Below are positions 48,541 to 62,726 of a stretch of 64,000 nucleotides of DNA, in pieces. A program made the position numbers and the translations under genes. The notes beneath the pieces are model-generated. The model did no database searches. It saw only the letters and a program-made list of their open reading frames with translations, and was not told the DNA's origin. The stretch covers positions 276,866,250 through 276,930,249 of the forward strand of contig OY728153.1 of NCBI GenBank assembly GCA_963277665.1, read 5' to 3'. The stretch is from Viscum album. Its lineage: Eukaryota > Streptophyta > Magnoliopsida > Santalales > Viscaceae. How positions within the stretch are numbered: position 1 is the stretch's first letter; each line of letters begins with the position of its first letter.

Positions 48541-50094
48541 TGCATAACATTAAGAAAAACCTTGGATATAAATTATATATAATATTTAGTACTACTCCAT
48601 TTAGTATTACCACCCATATATGTATATCTGGGTGAATTGTTTAAGCTAAAAATATGCAATGATAAAAATGAGATAGGATGAATTTTATGTCTTAAGGACC
48701 CCTATGAGGAAATATGTAGTGATTTTTTCCCATTTCCATACTAGTAAGGGTAATTTTGCAATACCCCCTTACACTTATTTTTCAAACCATAACTTTTTGA
48801 AATAAAAATAATCCTTATATTTATTTAGTGGTATCCATCTTTATATTATCCCTCATCTGTATAATTTATATTTCTATACATATTTTTACATTTTGGATAA
48901 ATAGTGAATAATGATTTATAAGAATCATCTAAATGTCCCTCCTTCAGTTATGGGTTTTATCAAAAAAATATCTCATTTCCAAACCATATAACTATATATA
49001 TATATAATTTGAACTATATAATATTAACTACCTTTTTAATATAGATTAAAATCATCCATCTGAGCCTCTTTGATCAAAATGTAAATTGATGGTTGGAATT
49101 TAATTTTGGGAAGATAGGATTTATAAAATTCCCTTATGAATCCAAGTTTTAATGTTCGTAAATACATTATCATTTGGTATTTTTGAATTGTAATAATGGA
49201 TAAGATTATATGATCTTGTTTTCTCAGAGCTTGGACCCCATTATTTAACTTTATTGGGCAATAATTTATTGAGAGATCATAATATTTTATCAATTCCAAC
49301 TATATCCTTTGGTTCATATTCAAATACTTTTGTCTGAATATATATTTCATTCTCTTATGATATATATATATATCAAAATATTCTTCATAGAGATTATTAT
49401 ATGAAACATTTTCAAAAATATCACTACTTCTATCTCCAAATCACCTCGAGTGTTATTTTTATCCCATTTCATTAATTTCTATGGGGCATAATCAATTTTC
49501 TTATCATTCCATTAATGGATTAATCCCTATTAATTTTATTATATATAAATTTATATTAAAAAAAATCACCACTATAGGCTAAAGTACGTATTGGTGTATT
49601 AACCAACCACTTATTTACCTTCATGAAAAATTCATCTCATTACTCTTTATAAAGGAATATTCCTTTTTTATGTTTTTACAAGGTTATTGAATTTTAAAAT
49701 CATGGTAAATTTATCTAAAAAATTTAAATTGTACCCATATAAACCTATAAAATTAGAGATATTTGTTATTGTGGTCAGTATTGGTTTTTTCTCAACAACT
49801 TCCTTTTATGAATTATTTATATATATTCCCTCACTTTTGATTACATAAACCAGTAATAATATTTTACATATAAATAATTCACACTTTATAATCATTTCAT
49901 AAATTATTTCCTTTCCTAATGTCTTCATGACAATCCACAAATAATCTTTATGATACTCCATAATATTTTAATACAAAAAAATATAATATATAAAGAAAAA
50001 AATAGATCAAGCTAGTCTCTAAAGACTATATTCATTATTTATATGAATATTGTGGTATAATTTTTAAGTTCAAACAACATCACAGCAAATTAAA

Positions 50095-50390
50095 TTTTTA
50101 CATGCCTCGTATAAATTTTGTCTTAGAAATATCACCCATTTTTACCGTCAACTAATGATATCCAGATTGACGGTCAATACAACTGAATTGATGAGATCCA
50201 CTGAGTTTATCAAAATTATCATTGATATTCATTTGAAGAGAATTTTTTGTTGTTCATGATTTTATTAATATTCTGATAATCAATGCCAAAACGCATTGAT
50301 CCATCCTTCTCTTTGAAAAAGAGGACTATCACACTGCATTGTGAAGCATGAGGGAATATGATACCCTTATCCATATTCCCTAAAGGTTGA
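50095..50390 (-). pseudogene. Gypsy reverse transcriptase fragment
   Basis: The minus strand reads KGIIFPHASQCSVIVLFFKE then KDGSMRFGIDYQNINK, later FDKLSGSHQFSCIDRQSGYH, a stop, and GDISKTKFIRG. These match the RT blocks KG.IRPS.SPWG.PVLFVKKKDGSMR.CIDYR.LN, F..IDLRSGYHQ and D..KTAFRT. The first catalytic Asp context (CIDRQSGYH) is still visible. Confidence 0.9.
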
Positions 50391-50739
50391 TGATTTAATT
50401 CCTCTAATTCAATATAATATATTATTTATTGAATCATTGTGATATGAATGTATTCATCTATGAGTTTGATTCAAAACACAACCACATTCTAATGGGAATA
50501 CCAGGTTGTTTATTCAAGAAATACAGCAATATACACCCATATAATAGTCATGTTATCAACATTGAATTAATCCAAAATAATATTATAGAAGAGTACCTTA
50601 TCATTGTGAACCATAAAATATATTATATTACGTTATTCAATAGGCAAATCATGATTATTTTTTCATATTTGGGAAAAAGATGATTTGAGAAATGAAATGA
50701 GATTTCATTATCATGAAAATCGAAAGGTGATTAAATCCT

Positions 50740-50775
50740 GGATTATTAATCCATACCCAATATTATATCATATTC
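50740..50775 (-). pseudogene. End of gypsy protease
   Basis: The minus strand reads ILGMD followed by two stops, at the place where chromoviruses have ILGMDWL before reverse transcriptase. The segment is short, but its position relative to 50095-50390 supports it. Confidence 0.5.
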
Positions 50776-52669
50776 AATAAATGGAATAAGAACTAGATTT
50801 AATGTAATTATCATTAAAAAAATTCTACTAGAGATGTATAATATTTATTACATGTGATCATTGTTCCACTAGTTGTTTTCATAGACATTTCAATATCCAA
50901 TATATGTGGTGGTGAAATAATATTTCTTGAAAACATTCATGATATAATATAATCAACTAAAAAATGAATTAATTTATTCCTAGATCTATAGTGGAAATTA
51001 GTATACCTTTAATCACTTCATTATAATGATCCTCATTAATAGTAGTGATAGAAAACACTATTCCTTTCTACAATAGTTTGGTGGTTGTTATGGAATATTC
51101 CCTTAATTAGCTATTGGGTTTAGATAATGATTTTCATAATTCCCAAAATACATGCATTTGAAGCATTTAAGTATATGTGGTGCACTAGTTGGAAAATTAT
51201 TTTAATATATTACATAAAATAGCCTCTTGATCTCCTCATTATGATCATTAGTTTCATATAAAATATTATTATACCTGAAACTCTTTCATATTCCATGGAG
51301 GCAGTTACCTAGGTTCTTCCACCAATAATTTTTAAATGTATTCAGATAAAAAACATTTTCCCCCAGGTGACTTATCATTATTTCTTCCATAATAATATAC
51401 ATTCCTTGTCACTATAAAAAATTGAGAGAGTCTCTAGTTTTTATATATTATTTATTACACATAAAACAATCTCTTTTTAGTTTTTAAAGTTTCTTGTGGG
51501 AATTTTCAATACGTATTTAATCCACTAAAGAAATTATTAATATTAATATAATGATTATACATTAAGATAGAGGTGTACTATTTAAACCTCGTGATATTTT
51601 CATCATATGCTTTGATTTGATTTTCCTACTTTTATTTCTAATTTTAGAATTCTATCATCATGTTTATGTAATGAGTGCGATTAAAAAACATTGGGAATAA
51701 AACTTTCTTGACCTCCTCTAATTTTATAGAGTCCAAATAATCCTTTTACGTTGTATTATTAATGAAACTATACTTTTGTTGATCCTAAACATTCATATAA
51801 TAAATGACTATAATAAATTTCTCTTGTTTTAAGCACTAGAGAACAAAAAATATCTTATCCATCGCCATAATCCATTTCTCAGTAATAAGTTGATTAGAGG
51901 TTCCAGTAATGGAGTGTTGGAAATTTCAAATGAATGACTTGATTATATGTTTATCCTTACTTGTTGTAATAGGTATCTCATCATGGGTTGAATTATTATT
52001 AATATCTTTGGAGGGTTAAGTTTGAATCTCCACAAGATTTTGAACTCCTACTCGAATCACATTTGTTTTCTCATTGGTGAAATAATCACATTCCCCATTA
52101 CACCAATTTTAACTCAATTGTTTTATTTATACAGTAACGTCATAAATAGATAAATTTAAAATATAACAACACTTAATCTTAAAATAAATACATTTAATCA
52201 TAAAGTGAATAAATAATAAATGAAATAAATTTATAAATTTCAATATAGGTTACTCATTTTATCAGCATATTTGGTCCCCCAACTATACCATAAATATGTG
52301 CTCAAATCCTTCATAAAGAGTAGGTGAATTCTAAAAATCATTCCCACTAAGTGTGTCAAACCATGTGTGTAGTTAGTCCTATTTTTCGTGCACCAGGTGA
52401 AGATATAGTTATTACTCAATCCATTATATTTAAGGAAATCCGAATAGTTATATATGTGGAAGTTTTTGAATAAACATGTATATTCTAGTTATGTAAGTAA
52501 TTTATAGTAGAACCACACAATCCATACATTAACAACACATTCATACGTTATCATATATATATATATATACTTATCCCTTATACATATCCCTATAGTTTTC
52601 ACTAATGTTATCTTATCCTAATACCAAATAATATAATCCAAAAAAACAACTACACAATTCTATAATGTA
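50776..52669. other. Probable gag region, nothing recognised
   Basis: This is AT-rich DNA where gag and leader are expected. I could not read any gag motif. A TA microsatellite at about 52551-52570 is the only clear feature. Confidence 0.35.
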
Positions 52670-55600
52670 AACTATAAAATCCCAAGATAAACATGTATTT
52701 ATTTAATATCTTTTGTCATGTGATAGAAATTACATCTCACAAAATATTATCACAATCACCAGAATGTAGGGTTCTGTGCCTATTAGGACTAGATAAATAA
52801 TTGTCTTATTATAAAACACATGTTAACATTACACCTTATGTTTTACACATTATAATACATTATAGGCTTATTATAATATATAATCATATATATAATATGG
52901 GGAATAGAATCAAAAGATATGGGTAATATAAAACACTTAGTAAGGGAAAAAATATCACCAAGTCATTAAGGGGTACCTAAAATGTATAAGATAAAACATG
53001 ATAATGGGATAAATTTATTTCTAAAAAACACGGAATCCATGAGACTTTACTATGATTCATGATATAAAAAATGTAATAGAAATTATATATCATTGAAAAT
53101 GAGTTTGTAACCATGATATAATAATCCTGATCTATGGAACATAATCATAAAAACATGTCGTGGAAATGAAACATGTCCTTGTGACATATTATAGAAATGA
53201 TTATTTGAAAAAATAATAAGAATATGGTATCATAATATTTTTAAAATATCCAAGAAGGGTTATGTTTTAGTTTTTTAGTATGTTAAATAAGTTTCATTCA
53301 ATTATTTGTGAGTATATCCAAGAATAACCAAACATTAATTTTGTTGGAATACTTAATAAGTATCATGCTACATTATCTACTGAGTTTAAAACATTAACCA
53401 ATGAATTGGTGGGAAATATATGACCCCACCTATCAATAATCTATATTTAAACCATAAGACATAAAAAATTTCCAAATTTCATTAAAAACCATGGAACCTT
53501 ATTTGGGTTCATTTATAAAATCATAAGTAACCTATAGAAATAAAAACGTTGTTTACAATATTTACTAATGGTATCACCAAAATTGAACATAATAATGAAA
53601 TGGATTGACACCCAACATTCAAACAACCAAAAGAGTATTTTATAGAAAAATTTATAGTGTGGTTCATGAAAAATAATTTCTTATGAAATAATCCTTTTAA
53701 TATAAAAAGAAAAATGGTTAAGAAACTATGAAAGAGATGTAAGAAAACGTTCTTAACATTTTCCTAAATGAAGAAGTTTCAGATCTCATTCAAAATTCAT
53801 TTTTAAAAAGGTAATGTTAGAAAATATGAAATCCATTTAATTAAAAATAATATTCATTTATATTTATTTGAAATATATAATTGGGATCAAAATAAATATG
53901 TAGCGGATGATAAGACATCTGATTATGTAAAGATGGAAAATATTTTTAATATTTTTAAATAATATTTTTGAAAACACACATAATAAAAATTATAACAATT
54001 TTTTTTTAAAATAGTTTAAGTAAAATATAGGGGTCACCCATGATTATATGTAAATATATTTTCATAAGAAAAGATAAAATTGGAAAGAAAGGGAAACATA
54101 TACAAGGTTGGGGAACCATCGTTAGAAAAATCAGAAAATATCATTAATAATGATATATTTTTTGAGAAAGAAATAAATAAATGTACATATTTGAATTAAA
54201 AATATCACTTCACAAAAAGGGATGAGGAATTATATAATCATAATATAACGTAATATATCTATATTATAGAACCATTAAAATAAAATCAATATTATGCTTA
54301 AGAAAAGAATTATGGTCAATAAAAACTCTTACCTTGTAACTTTGATTACTCAAAAGGCTCTAAAATCATTTATAAAAAAATAACTATATTAACCACCCAT
54401 ATAATAAAATTTTTCATATCTTTAAACTTTTATAAACATAACTGATAATTTGTATCTACAAGTATATTAACTATTTGTAATATATTTTCAATATTTTGTT
54501 TAGGTAACCATGATTATTTAGAACAAATTTTAAAATAGTTGTGTTATTCATAATTATTCACAATATCTTCATCATTCCAATATTATTTATGGTATATTGA
54601 TAGTTATTTGAATTATTCTTTAATTATTATTTTTCTATGTAAAAAATCGATATGGTTTCTGAAAATGGAGATTGTGATGAATTAGTTCGGATGTGTTTAA
54701 TGTTGAAAGGTGATATATTAATATAAAAAATAAATAATAATAAATCCTTTAAGAAATAATTTGAAATATTAAATACATTATGATTATATAATATTATTAA
54801 TATATATCATACCATAATCATTCTTGGATTAATCTTTATAACATTGTTCATGTACATGGTAAAAACTGACCATAATATGAGTGTGTGTTATAATGATTTT
54901 ACTAGTATGGATATGATTTTATATATTTTCAATATGACCACTAAATGATATCAAAAAATTTATAAATATAATATACCATTATAAAATTCATTATTATAAT
55001 CATCCATAAAGTGTGGTGGAGACAAATGGAATTCATCATTCGTGGGGGATGCACTCTGTTGTACACACGATTAACATTTCTATTTCTAAATTAATGGGAT
55101 ATAATGAAGGTATATGTTAAATTATAAATTTAGAATTATAATTTTTAAATATTCAACATATACATTGTTCAAATGCATCCTTTTATGAAACCATGAAATA
55201 TGGTTATGAAAAAAATGAACCAAATCGTTTAGTAGAGGAGACATTCCATGTGTTCACATTATCCATGTTGTTTTGTTTTTCCTAGTTATTTAAATAGATT
55301 AAATAATGGTTGATTAATTAATATCAAATATTATAGTATATTAATAAAACTGGTGTCACTATATTAGGGTTTCTAGAAGAATTTTTTCATAAGTAATATT
55401 AAGAAGAAAAGACTATAGAGTAAGAAATACTTACATTGAGAACTTATGATTTGCCTTGGAAATATTATTGGGAATAGAGTGATTTTGATATCTAATTCAG
55501 ACTAGAATATTATAATATTTAGATAGGATTAAAATATTATAAAAATTTTATAGTTTTAGGATCTAATTTTATGGTATGGTTGTGGATTTAAGGGGTTTAA

Positions 55601-56619
55601 CTGTTCCCATTATATAATTTATGAGAAGAGAACATTTGTTAACGACCACTATATTTCAATAATTGAATGACACTATTCCATAGAAAAAATCCCCAAAATT
55701 GGTAAATAAGGATTTTTGGAGTGATATATGATCTAAATATACTCAACCACTCAATTTCACACATGATTTAATCTTTTTCCAGTCAATTATCATTACTATT
55801 TTATATTTTACCATCTTTTTTTACATAGGAAACTAGTTTCTCATCTAAGTAATATATATTTGACTAAAACTATATAAAAAATAATTATTTCCAAATATGG
55901 GTGTGATGACCCCAAATTTTACCTCTATTTAATCAAATTCAATTTCTAAATAATATAAAAATAATTTTTCAATAAAAACATTTAATATATAGAACAACCG
56001 TTTTGTAGAAAAACATAGTTTTCACCACTAAGTGTTCTTAATATTTTTTGAGAATTGATTACAAATTGAATTGGTGTTAATATATTTATATATATTTTTA
56101 AAAATTATTTTAGATTCAATTTTAAAACATATTAGTTTTTTATTAGATAAAAATTACATGATGTTAATAAAACAGGTCTTCAAAAATAACTGTTTAACCA
56201 GTATCATGGTAATTAAACATAATAAAAATATTATTATTTTATTCTTAAAAATTAAATCCTATTATTGTATAATTAAAAACTTCTAATTCCTAATATTGTA
56301 TCCATTTTAACAAATAAAATTTCAAAATTTCAGAAAAATTTTATTTTCATATTAGTGAGCTTAATTCATAAAAAATGTTTTTAGAAAGACAATTTCTCCA
56401 AGAAAAAATTTCCTTTCTTTTGATATAACTTTTTATATAGATTTTATAAGTTAGTTGCATATACTGATAACTAAAAATTTAATGTATTTAAAATACTATT
56501 AATATAAAATAATATTATTAAGGTTATAAAATTTTTGATTCAGTTCAGTGTTGTGTGTATGAAACACTTCTAACATGACATTTGAGTAAATGATTCTATA
56601 AAAAATATCGGTCATTATA
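52670..56619. repeat. Long direct repeat, right copy (LTR-like)
   Basis: This pairs with 44330-48110 through the anchors listed there. Its right edge at 56619 reads TATAATGACC on the minus strand, directly after a polypurine tract. It therefore looks like the 3' LTR of the partial element to its right while also lying in the 5' LTR position of the element to its left. Confidence 0.65.
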
Positions 56620-56630
56620 TTCTACCCCCA
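56620..56630 (-). other. Polypurine tract next to the right long repeat
   Basis: TGGGGGTAGAA on the minus strand abuts the LTR-like edge at 56619, matching the GGGGGAGAA tract typical of gypsy elements. The expected equivalent next to the left repeat (around 48110-48180) is not visible. Confidence 0.6.
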
Positions 56631-57079
56631 TTAAAAATAATTTTATCCTTAAAATTAAATTACTAGGAAGAGAACAATTTGGTGTACTTTTATCTCATTA
56701 CATTCTTAGGTTTCCACATAGCTCATTTGAATTTAGGATTCTAATCTTAAACATGGAACAAATGAGTTGTTTGGTTCTGTAGTACTTTATCTATTTGATC
56801 TAGAATTTCCCCTTATATATGTTAAGGGTTTGGAATGTACTTCCTCAAAATCAATACCTGAAACACATGATCTACTTTGGAGATATATAAAGTCAGTTAT
56901 AAGATAAAACCTATAACCCTAACATGATCAAGGATATCCAATGGATTGATATACCTAGGGATGAACATCCATTTTTATAAAGTCCCATGAATCGATTCCA
57001 AGGAAATAAGATTAGGAACACATTATCTACATCTTAAAACTCATTATATTTTCAATAATTATATGTATATTTCATTTAT

Positions 57080-58620
57080 CAACATTGTGTCATGTTTCTA
57101 TACTCAAGAAAATGGTTTAAACCATTACTATAATTTCTTAGATAAGGCCTAGTCTTTTCATATTTCACTCTCCAACTCAATCCCTGAATTATGGATTCCA
57201 TCATCCCATATCATACAAATCCTTATATGGTGCCATCAAGATTCTATAATGTAATCTAATTTTTATGATAACTCCACCAAGGGAAGGCATGAATCCCAAT
57301 ATCCTTGGAAATCCAAGGAAAAAAGATCTCAGTATATCCTTACGTGATTTAATGGTTCTCTTAGAAAAAATATCTTTTTGAGTGTGATACGAAATATTGA
57401 AACTCATCTCTTTCTACAATTCTTTATAATTAATTTTCCAAAACATTCAGTTAATCCTCAGATCTTGATCAGATATAATAAATAGTGGTAATCTTGGAAT
57501 TCTAACCACATCCCATATTATATCTTGGTGAGTTAAAAAAGTGATAAATCTTTTTACGGAAATTGAATATAATGAATTTATAAGGTGATTTATGCATCCC
57601 AAATGGTATTATGTTCTTTAGATGTACAGAGGATTCATATAATAAAATACATCATGATTATTTCTTATTTCAATACTAGTATGGGTAATTGTTGAATCAA
57701 CCTGTTAAACAACTATTGCATATCATTAACTTGCTAGCTTACAAAGAATTGAGATATGTATTCTCAAATATCCTTATTCATGTTATCCAACAAGATTCTT
57801 TTATTTATAACTCTATACATCTTCATGCTTCATGGTTTAGTAGACAACGATGATATTTGGGTATCATCCAGAAATACCCTATTTAGTTTTGGTTTTGATG
57901 GGATATATATATATCCAAGTTTCAAAACATATAACTCTATCATTATCAATTTTAACTCCATAATACTCACTACCTTTTTTTTGTAAGACCACATTATCAA
58001 TCAAAAAATAATTAGTCATTATATAATTGGATGGATGAGAAGTTATTTGTGAATTATATGATTTTTACCATTACTTATTAATCAATGATTTATCCTTTGA
58101 AAATCCATGATTATTTGGCTTTTTTAAATCCTAGGCATGAATAGGGTAACATGATCATGTCTGCTCAAAGCATCAGTCATCTTATTTTCCTTCCCTAGGT
58201 GGAATGTACTGAAAAGTTATAATATTTTATTAGTTCAATCTGTATCCTATAATGCATATTCAACTCGTTGTTTTTGAATATAAATTTCATGATTTTGTGG
58301 TAAGTATATATATCACCCTTTTTACCATAAAAATAATTATTCAAATGAAATTAATGAAATAATCAATTCTTTGATCTAAAAATTATTTGTTGAATAATAT
58401 TTCTCATTATTTTTTAATTATAATAAAGAATAAGTAGTTACATTATATTTTTTTCTTAAGGATTCATAACATGCCCTTTAATGAAGCATCATTGTATATT
58501 ACAATCCCAACCAATTAGCAGGGTAAATTAATTACAAGTGTAGTGAACATTCACTTATTTAGTTCAGTTTCATCTAGTTTTTGATTCATGAAATGGGTTT
58601 TTCTTATTAGGTAACCATTT
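57080..58620 (-). pseudogene. Partial pol copy (integrase) of a fourth old gypsy element
   Basis: The minus strand at 57407-57285 reads SFNISYHTQKDIFSKRTIKS followed by RKDILRSFF. This is a decayed version of [24 protein letters not shown]. The wider stretch resembles 48200-49700 (TAATTTCTTAGATAAGGCC against TAATTTCTTGGAGAAGGCT, and further blocks). Similarity stops near 58620, before reverse transcriptase. Confidence 0.65.
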
Positions 58621-59500
58621 AAACTTTTCATAGAAACTCTCAATGTTTCCTCCATTAGTAGTTGGGCACATACCTACTTTCCAACAGTCAGCAGACATCT
58701 TGGTTTCTAGGCCCATCATCTCTTGGGGGCTAGCATTGTTCGAGAGGATGGTAGGTCTTGATTATTAAACCCTTTGGGTGGGGGGATTATTTCTTCCTCT
58801 AGGACTCTCTTACATATTTATGATATGTTTCTTTATCCCTTTATAATCCCAAAATGTGACTGATTACCCAAACAAAATGATTAATTGGTCAAATATCTCA
58901 CTAAATAAAGAAAGGGAGTCTCATTGATGAACTGAGAGGAGTGACATCTCATTAGTGAATCCATCTTTATGTATATGAGGTTCTCCATACATTTACTAAA
59001 CTTTGAATATCCACTTTATGTGTTGAGGTTGTATGACCAAATGCTTCAAAATGTGTTGCCATGTGAGGAGGAGGTTAACATTTCTAGGAGGCGATTGACC
59101 CTTAATTTGGTGTCCAACGTATCCTGCATATTATAGGAATAAAACCCCACACAGTTCATTAATAATTTATAGTTTGTACTCATGTGAATGACATATATGT
59201 GCCAGTACTGAGATACTAATTGTTTGAGCATGGGTATCAAGGATAAATCCTACATATCCTAGTTAAAGTAGGAATCCAAGTCATGGTAGTTCAATCACAC
59301 TATTGGGACTATCCCCCAGTTATATTTCCTTATACGAGGGTTGTTCATACCATACCTCTCAAAGGGGAATATATACTGAGATCACCCTAGTTAGTGTAAG
59401 TTCATGATTCCTAATGAGGTGTTCATTACATCTCCCAAAGCCCACATGAGCGATTCTCAATGTGTTATACAAGGTGGAATTGATGATCATCCTCATGACA

Positions 59501-59530
59501 TACACACATACACATATATATATATATATA
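59501..59530. repeat. CA/TA microsatellite
   Basis: TACACACATACACA passes into a run of about nine TA units. Confidence 0.85.
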
Positions 59531-60105
59531 GTACATGTGTAGTGGGATAGACCTTGAGGTGTATGGTATAGATTCCATGCCTTGAGAAGATGTCCTTTAT
59601 ATCCCGATCATGGAAGGAATTAGGGTTCTCATAGATCAATTTATCACTTAACCCATTTATAGGACAAGGTGGGTGACCATTCTCAGATACATTATTATAA
59701 TCCGTGATGTATTGGGAATGATAGGGTATTATACCAAGATGTAAACCCTATAAATGAGGGATATACTATATGATGTTGATAGTTGGGGATTACACACTAA
59801 GACTTCCCTTGTAAACCTAGGGTGTATAGTGTAGACTCCATGATAATTGAAACTCCCTAATCCCACATGATCCATGACCTATGAGAAAAAATGTTTAGAA
59901 AGTGATCAATTCATTTTCTACAAATAATGGGATTAGATACATTGATCACCCTAGATGATCAATGTGGTTCTCAAACCTCAAAGAGGTGGTATATGAATCA
60001 TGAATATTGCAAGAATAAAGTCTTTGTAGTTACATTTATTTTAGGGATCACACACCAAACATCCTTATTGATCAAGGCTTAAAATCCACGAATTCCCTTT
60101 TTATT

Positions 60106-60300
60106 GGGATTTATACAATGAGGTATCCCTTTTTATTAGGGATTACATAATGTGGTTGACTTTTCTATTGGGGCTTACACACTGAGGTCTAAATTTTGAT
60201 TGAGGATTACACACTGAGGTGGACCTTTTGATAAGAGATTACACACAGAGGTTTACCTTTTAATTAAGGCTTAAACATTGAGTTTTCCCTTGTGTTTGGG
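60106..60300 (+). repeat. Minisatellite of about 33-bp units
   Basis: Diverged units start at 60106, 60139, 60171, 60204, 60237 and 60268, with a partial one at 60298. Each begins GGGATTACACACTGAGGT or a variant and continues with a T-rich tail such as CCTTTTTATTA. A related motif, GGGGATTACACACTAAGAC, occurs alone near 59788. Confidence 0.8.
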
Positions 60301-60914
60301 GACTAGAAAACCAAGATAGATAAAGCTATAAATTAATGGGATGCCCATGTGACATGGAATGCTTGTCTAGAGGGTGTCGCATGACCCAATTTACTTGTTC
60401 GGAGGACCTCGAAAGATCCGAATAGTTTATTTCAGGATCCCTTTCTTGACCAGGTTGGCTTTCCCATGAGGTATCTAATTATCCAGCTGATGTGCCATGG
60501 TTTCATTCACAAGAGTTGGTTTTAAAATTATAGAGGGTGTCACAAGAGTCAATAAATAATGTATTAGAAGATATTATGTATATTTGTTGTCGTCCATGGG
60601 GATCAATGCGATACCTGACCTACATGTCTGAGGGGGTTCCACGAGAAATCATTTTTCATGCCTAGGTAAAACTGCGGGATCTAAATGATATGAACGAACA
60701 CCATAATATGAATAGGGTGATGTATTTAAAGGATATTTCAAGGATGGTTTAATAGACCATGAAGGTTTTATAATACTAGGGTGGTGTTTCCAAGGGGACC
60801 ACATGACTTGATTTGACATGTCTTGAGGATTTCATGTTCCTCAAATAGCATGATATAGGAATGTTATGAGATTTAGGTGACATGTCCCAGTGCTATCACA
60901 TGTCCATGAATGAC

Positions 60915-61808
60915 TCACGTGAAGAACATGAGGGCCCGTATGCATGTATTTTATTTAATTCTACCACTTTTGATCTTGTTTCTATCGCTTGAATTTAGAA
61001 ATCCTTAGTTTTGTTCACTATCACTTTAATTTGATTCTCACGTGATCCAAATGACATATGATATGTTCTTATCACACCTTATCAGCATCCCTTCACTTGA
61101 TCTATAAATGATCATATGAATTAATTCATTCATGGATCAGGATTTCTTATGTCATTTTCAGTATATTACCTTATAGAAATTTTTTTTTGGTGAGATCTAT
61201 TTCTCTAAAAAGACTTCTCTAGCCCTTGTGCCTAAGAGTCCAAAGGTCTAGAGTTAAATCATCTAGAGCCCAACTATTTTATTCATGCTGGTTTGTGGAA
61301 TTTACAGGAAAAAACACCCTTATTGTTCAGAAGTGTGTGAAAAAATCTAGAATTAATCTAGGATAGATTCGGTAAAGGGATATAATTCCACGCTGGTTCG
61401 CGAGTGACTGTCATAGATTGTTTCGAGTGCATCACCTAATTTTCAGAGGTCACGGGTCTCTTCCGTAAATGATTCCTTTATCATATTATTAATGATTAAT
61501 TATGAAATATTTGATAATAAAAGGATTTAAAATGGCATTTAATCTTGTCATATGAACATGTCCAAGGTTCATGGGATCTCGATGCCTTATGTGGTAAAAT
61601 TTATAAGGCCAAGGTGGATTGTCTAGGGTCTTGAGAGACCACGCTATAGACATTATTAGCACATCCCATGACTTTTAGTAACTTTGAGAGATCTCAAAAC
61701 CTTCCACTATTTCCCCTTAAGTTTATTTTACAAAGTTCCAGGATTACGTGAGTTTTCATGAGTAATGTCATGGATATTTACTCTATTTTATGATGATGCC
61801 TCACGTGA
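60915..61808. promoter_or_regulatory. Three TCACGTGA (G-box core) palindromes
   Basis: TCACGTGA occurs at 60915-60922, 61038-61045 and 61801-61808, each preceded by C or T. CACGTG is the plant bZIP/bHLH G-box core. In AT-rich DNA, three copies of the 8-mer within 900 bp upstream of a TATA box are notable. Function is inferred only. Confidence 0.35.
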
Positions 61809-62690
61809 CCAATATGAGTCATATGAGGACGTGTGAGCATGTTTTGGGAAAATATTTATGTTTTTTCTTAGAACAACTAAGGGGAAGTGAGAAATTACCT
61901 TGAACTACTTGAAGAATTCTGTGTATAAAGGATGACAAGACAAATGGCATTAATGAGATGTGGCATACATGTTGCTGAGGTCTCGCGGTGTCTTTCTGAT
62001 CACCAAGGGTGAATCAAATGTCTTTCTACGACAGTGAGTAACTATCACATCCTCCTCTTTATCCAATTTATTTTATTTTACAAGGGTTCAGGGGTCTCTC
62101 GAGTTTACTTGGATATCATCATGGAAGTTTATCGATTCGAATGATGATATAGAACATGATATTATGGACCACTTGGGGTACCTCTCTTGGGAAAATATTT
62201 CTCATTATTTATGTAGTAATTTTAGATGGTTTATCAAAAAAATTTCCAATGAAAAACCATGTAACCTGAGGGTTCTCATTTAGTTGTCATCATGCATACA
62301 TTTTTTTCATAGAGATACTTCATGTGAGTAGGAAGGTCTATTTAAGGGGTCTTTATGGGATTCTCCATAGGTTATATGTTGCGCATGAAGTCTTCATGAG
62401 ACCTTTGAAATGGTCAAGTGATCCCGAGTCCTTTGTTTGACCATGCGATCTGTAACACTTAGTTCTTTTTTCTTTTGTGGGGAAGGTAATACCCATATTT
62501 TGGTATCTCTTACTTTGTGATTATTTAATGGTTGTAAAGAAATTTTATGCCTTAGGACTGACGTCAATGGGGACAATGGCTCAGTTTTAAGGAAAACTAT
62601 CGCTTTCCTATGTCATTGGTGTTGTCATGAACTAATATCCTAGGATATATTTGGACTATCAGGAAATGTTTTTTATTTCGTGAAATTTAC

Positions 62691-62726
62691 TATATATAGG
62701 GGGAGTGGTGGAAAATTAATTCCACC
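62691..62726 (+). promoter_or_regulatory. TATA box followed by a short hairpin
   Basis: TATATATAGG at 62691-62700 is followed by the inverted repeat GGTGGAA-AATTAA-TTCCACC at 62707-62726. A pyrimidine-rich leader-like stretch follows. This resembles an LTR core promoter on the plus strand, but no coding region follows in the window. Confidence 0.4.

Larger units (their letters stand above)
48110..52669 (-). mobile_element. Internal region of a third old gypsy element
   Basis: Minus-strand protease end (50775-50740), reverse transcriptase (50390-50095) and integrase (48540-48400) remnants occur in the correct order between two long direct repeats. Gag would lie in 50800-52600, where I recognise nothing. 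No primer site was found. Confidence 0.65.

Noticed and set aside
60106..60300. CRISPR-like array
   Set aside because: The units are diverged head-to-tail repeats without spacers, in a plant genome; it is a minisatellite.
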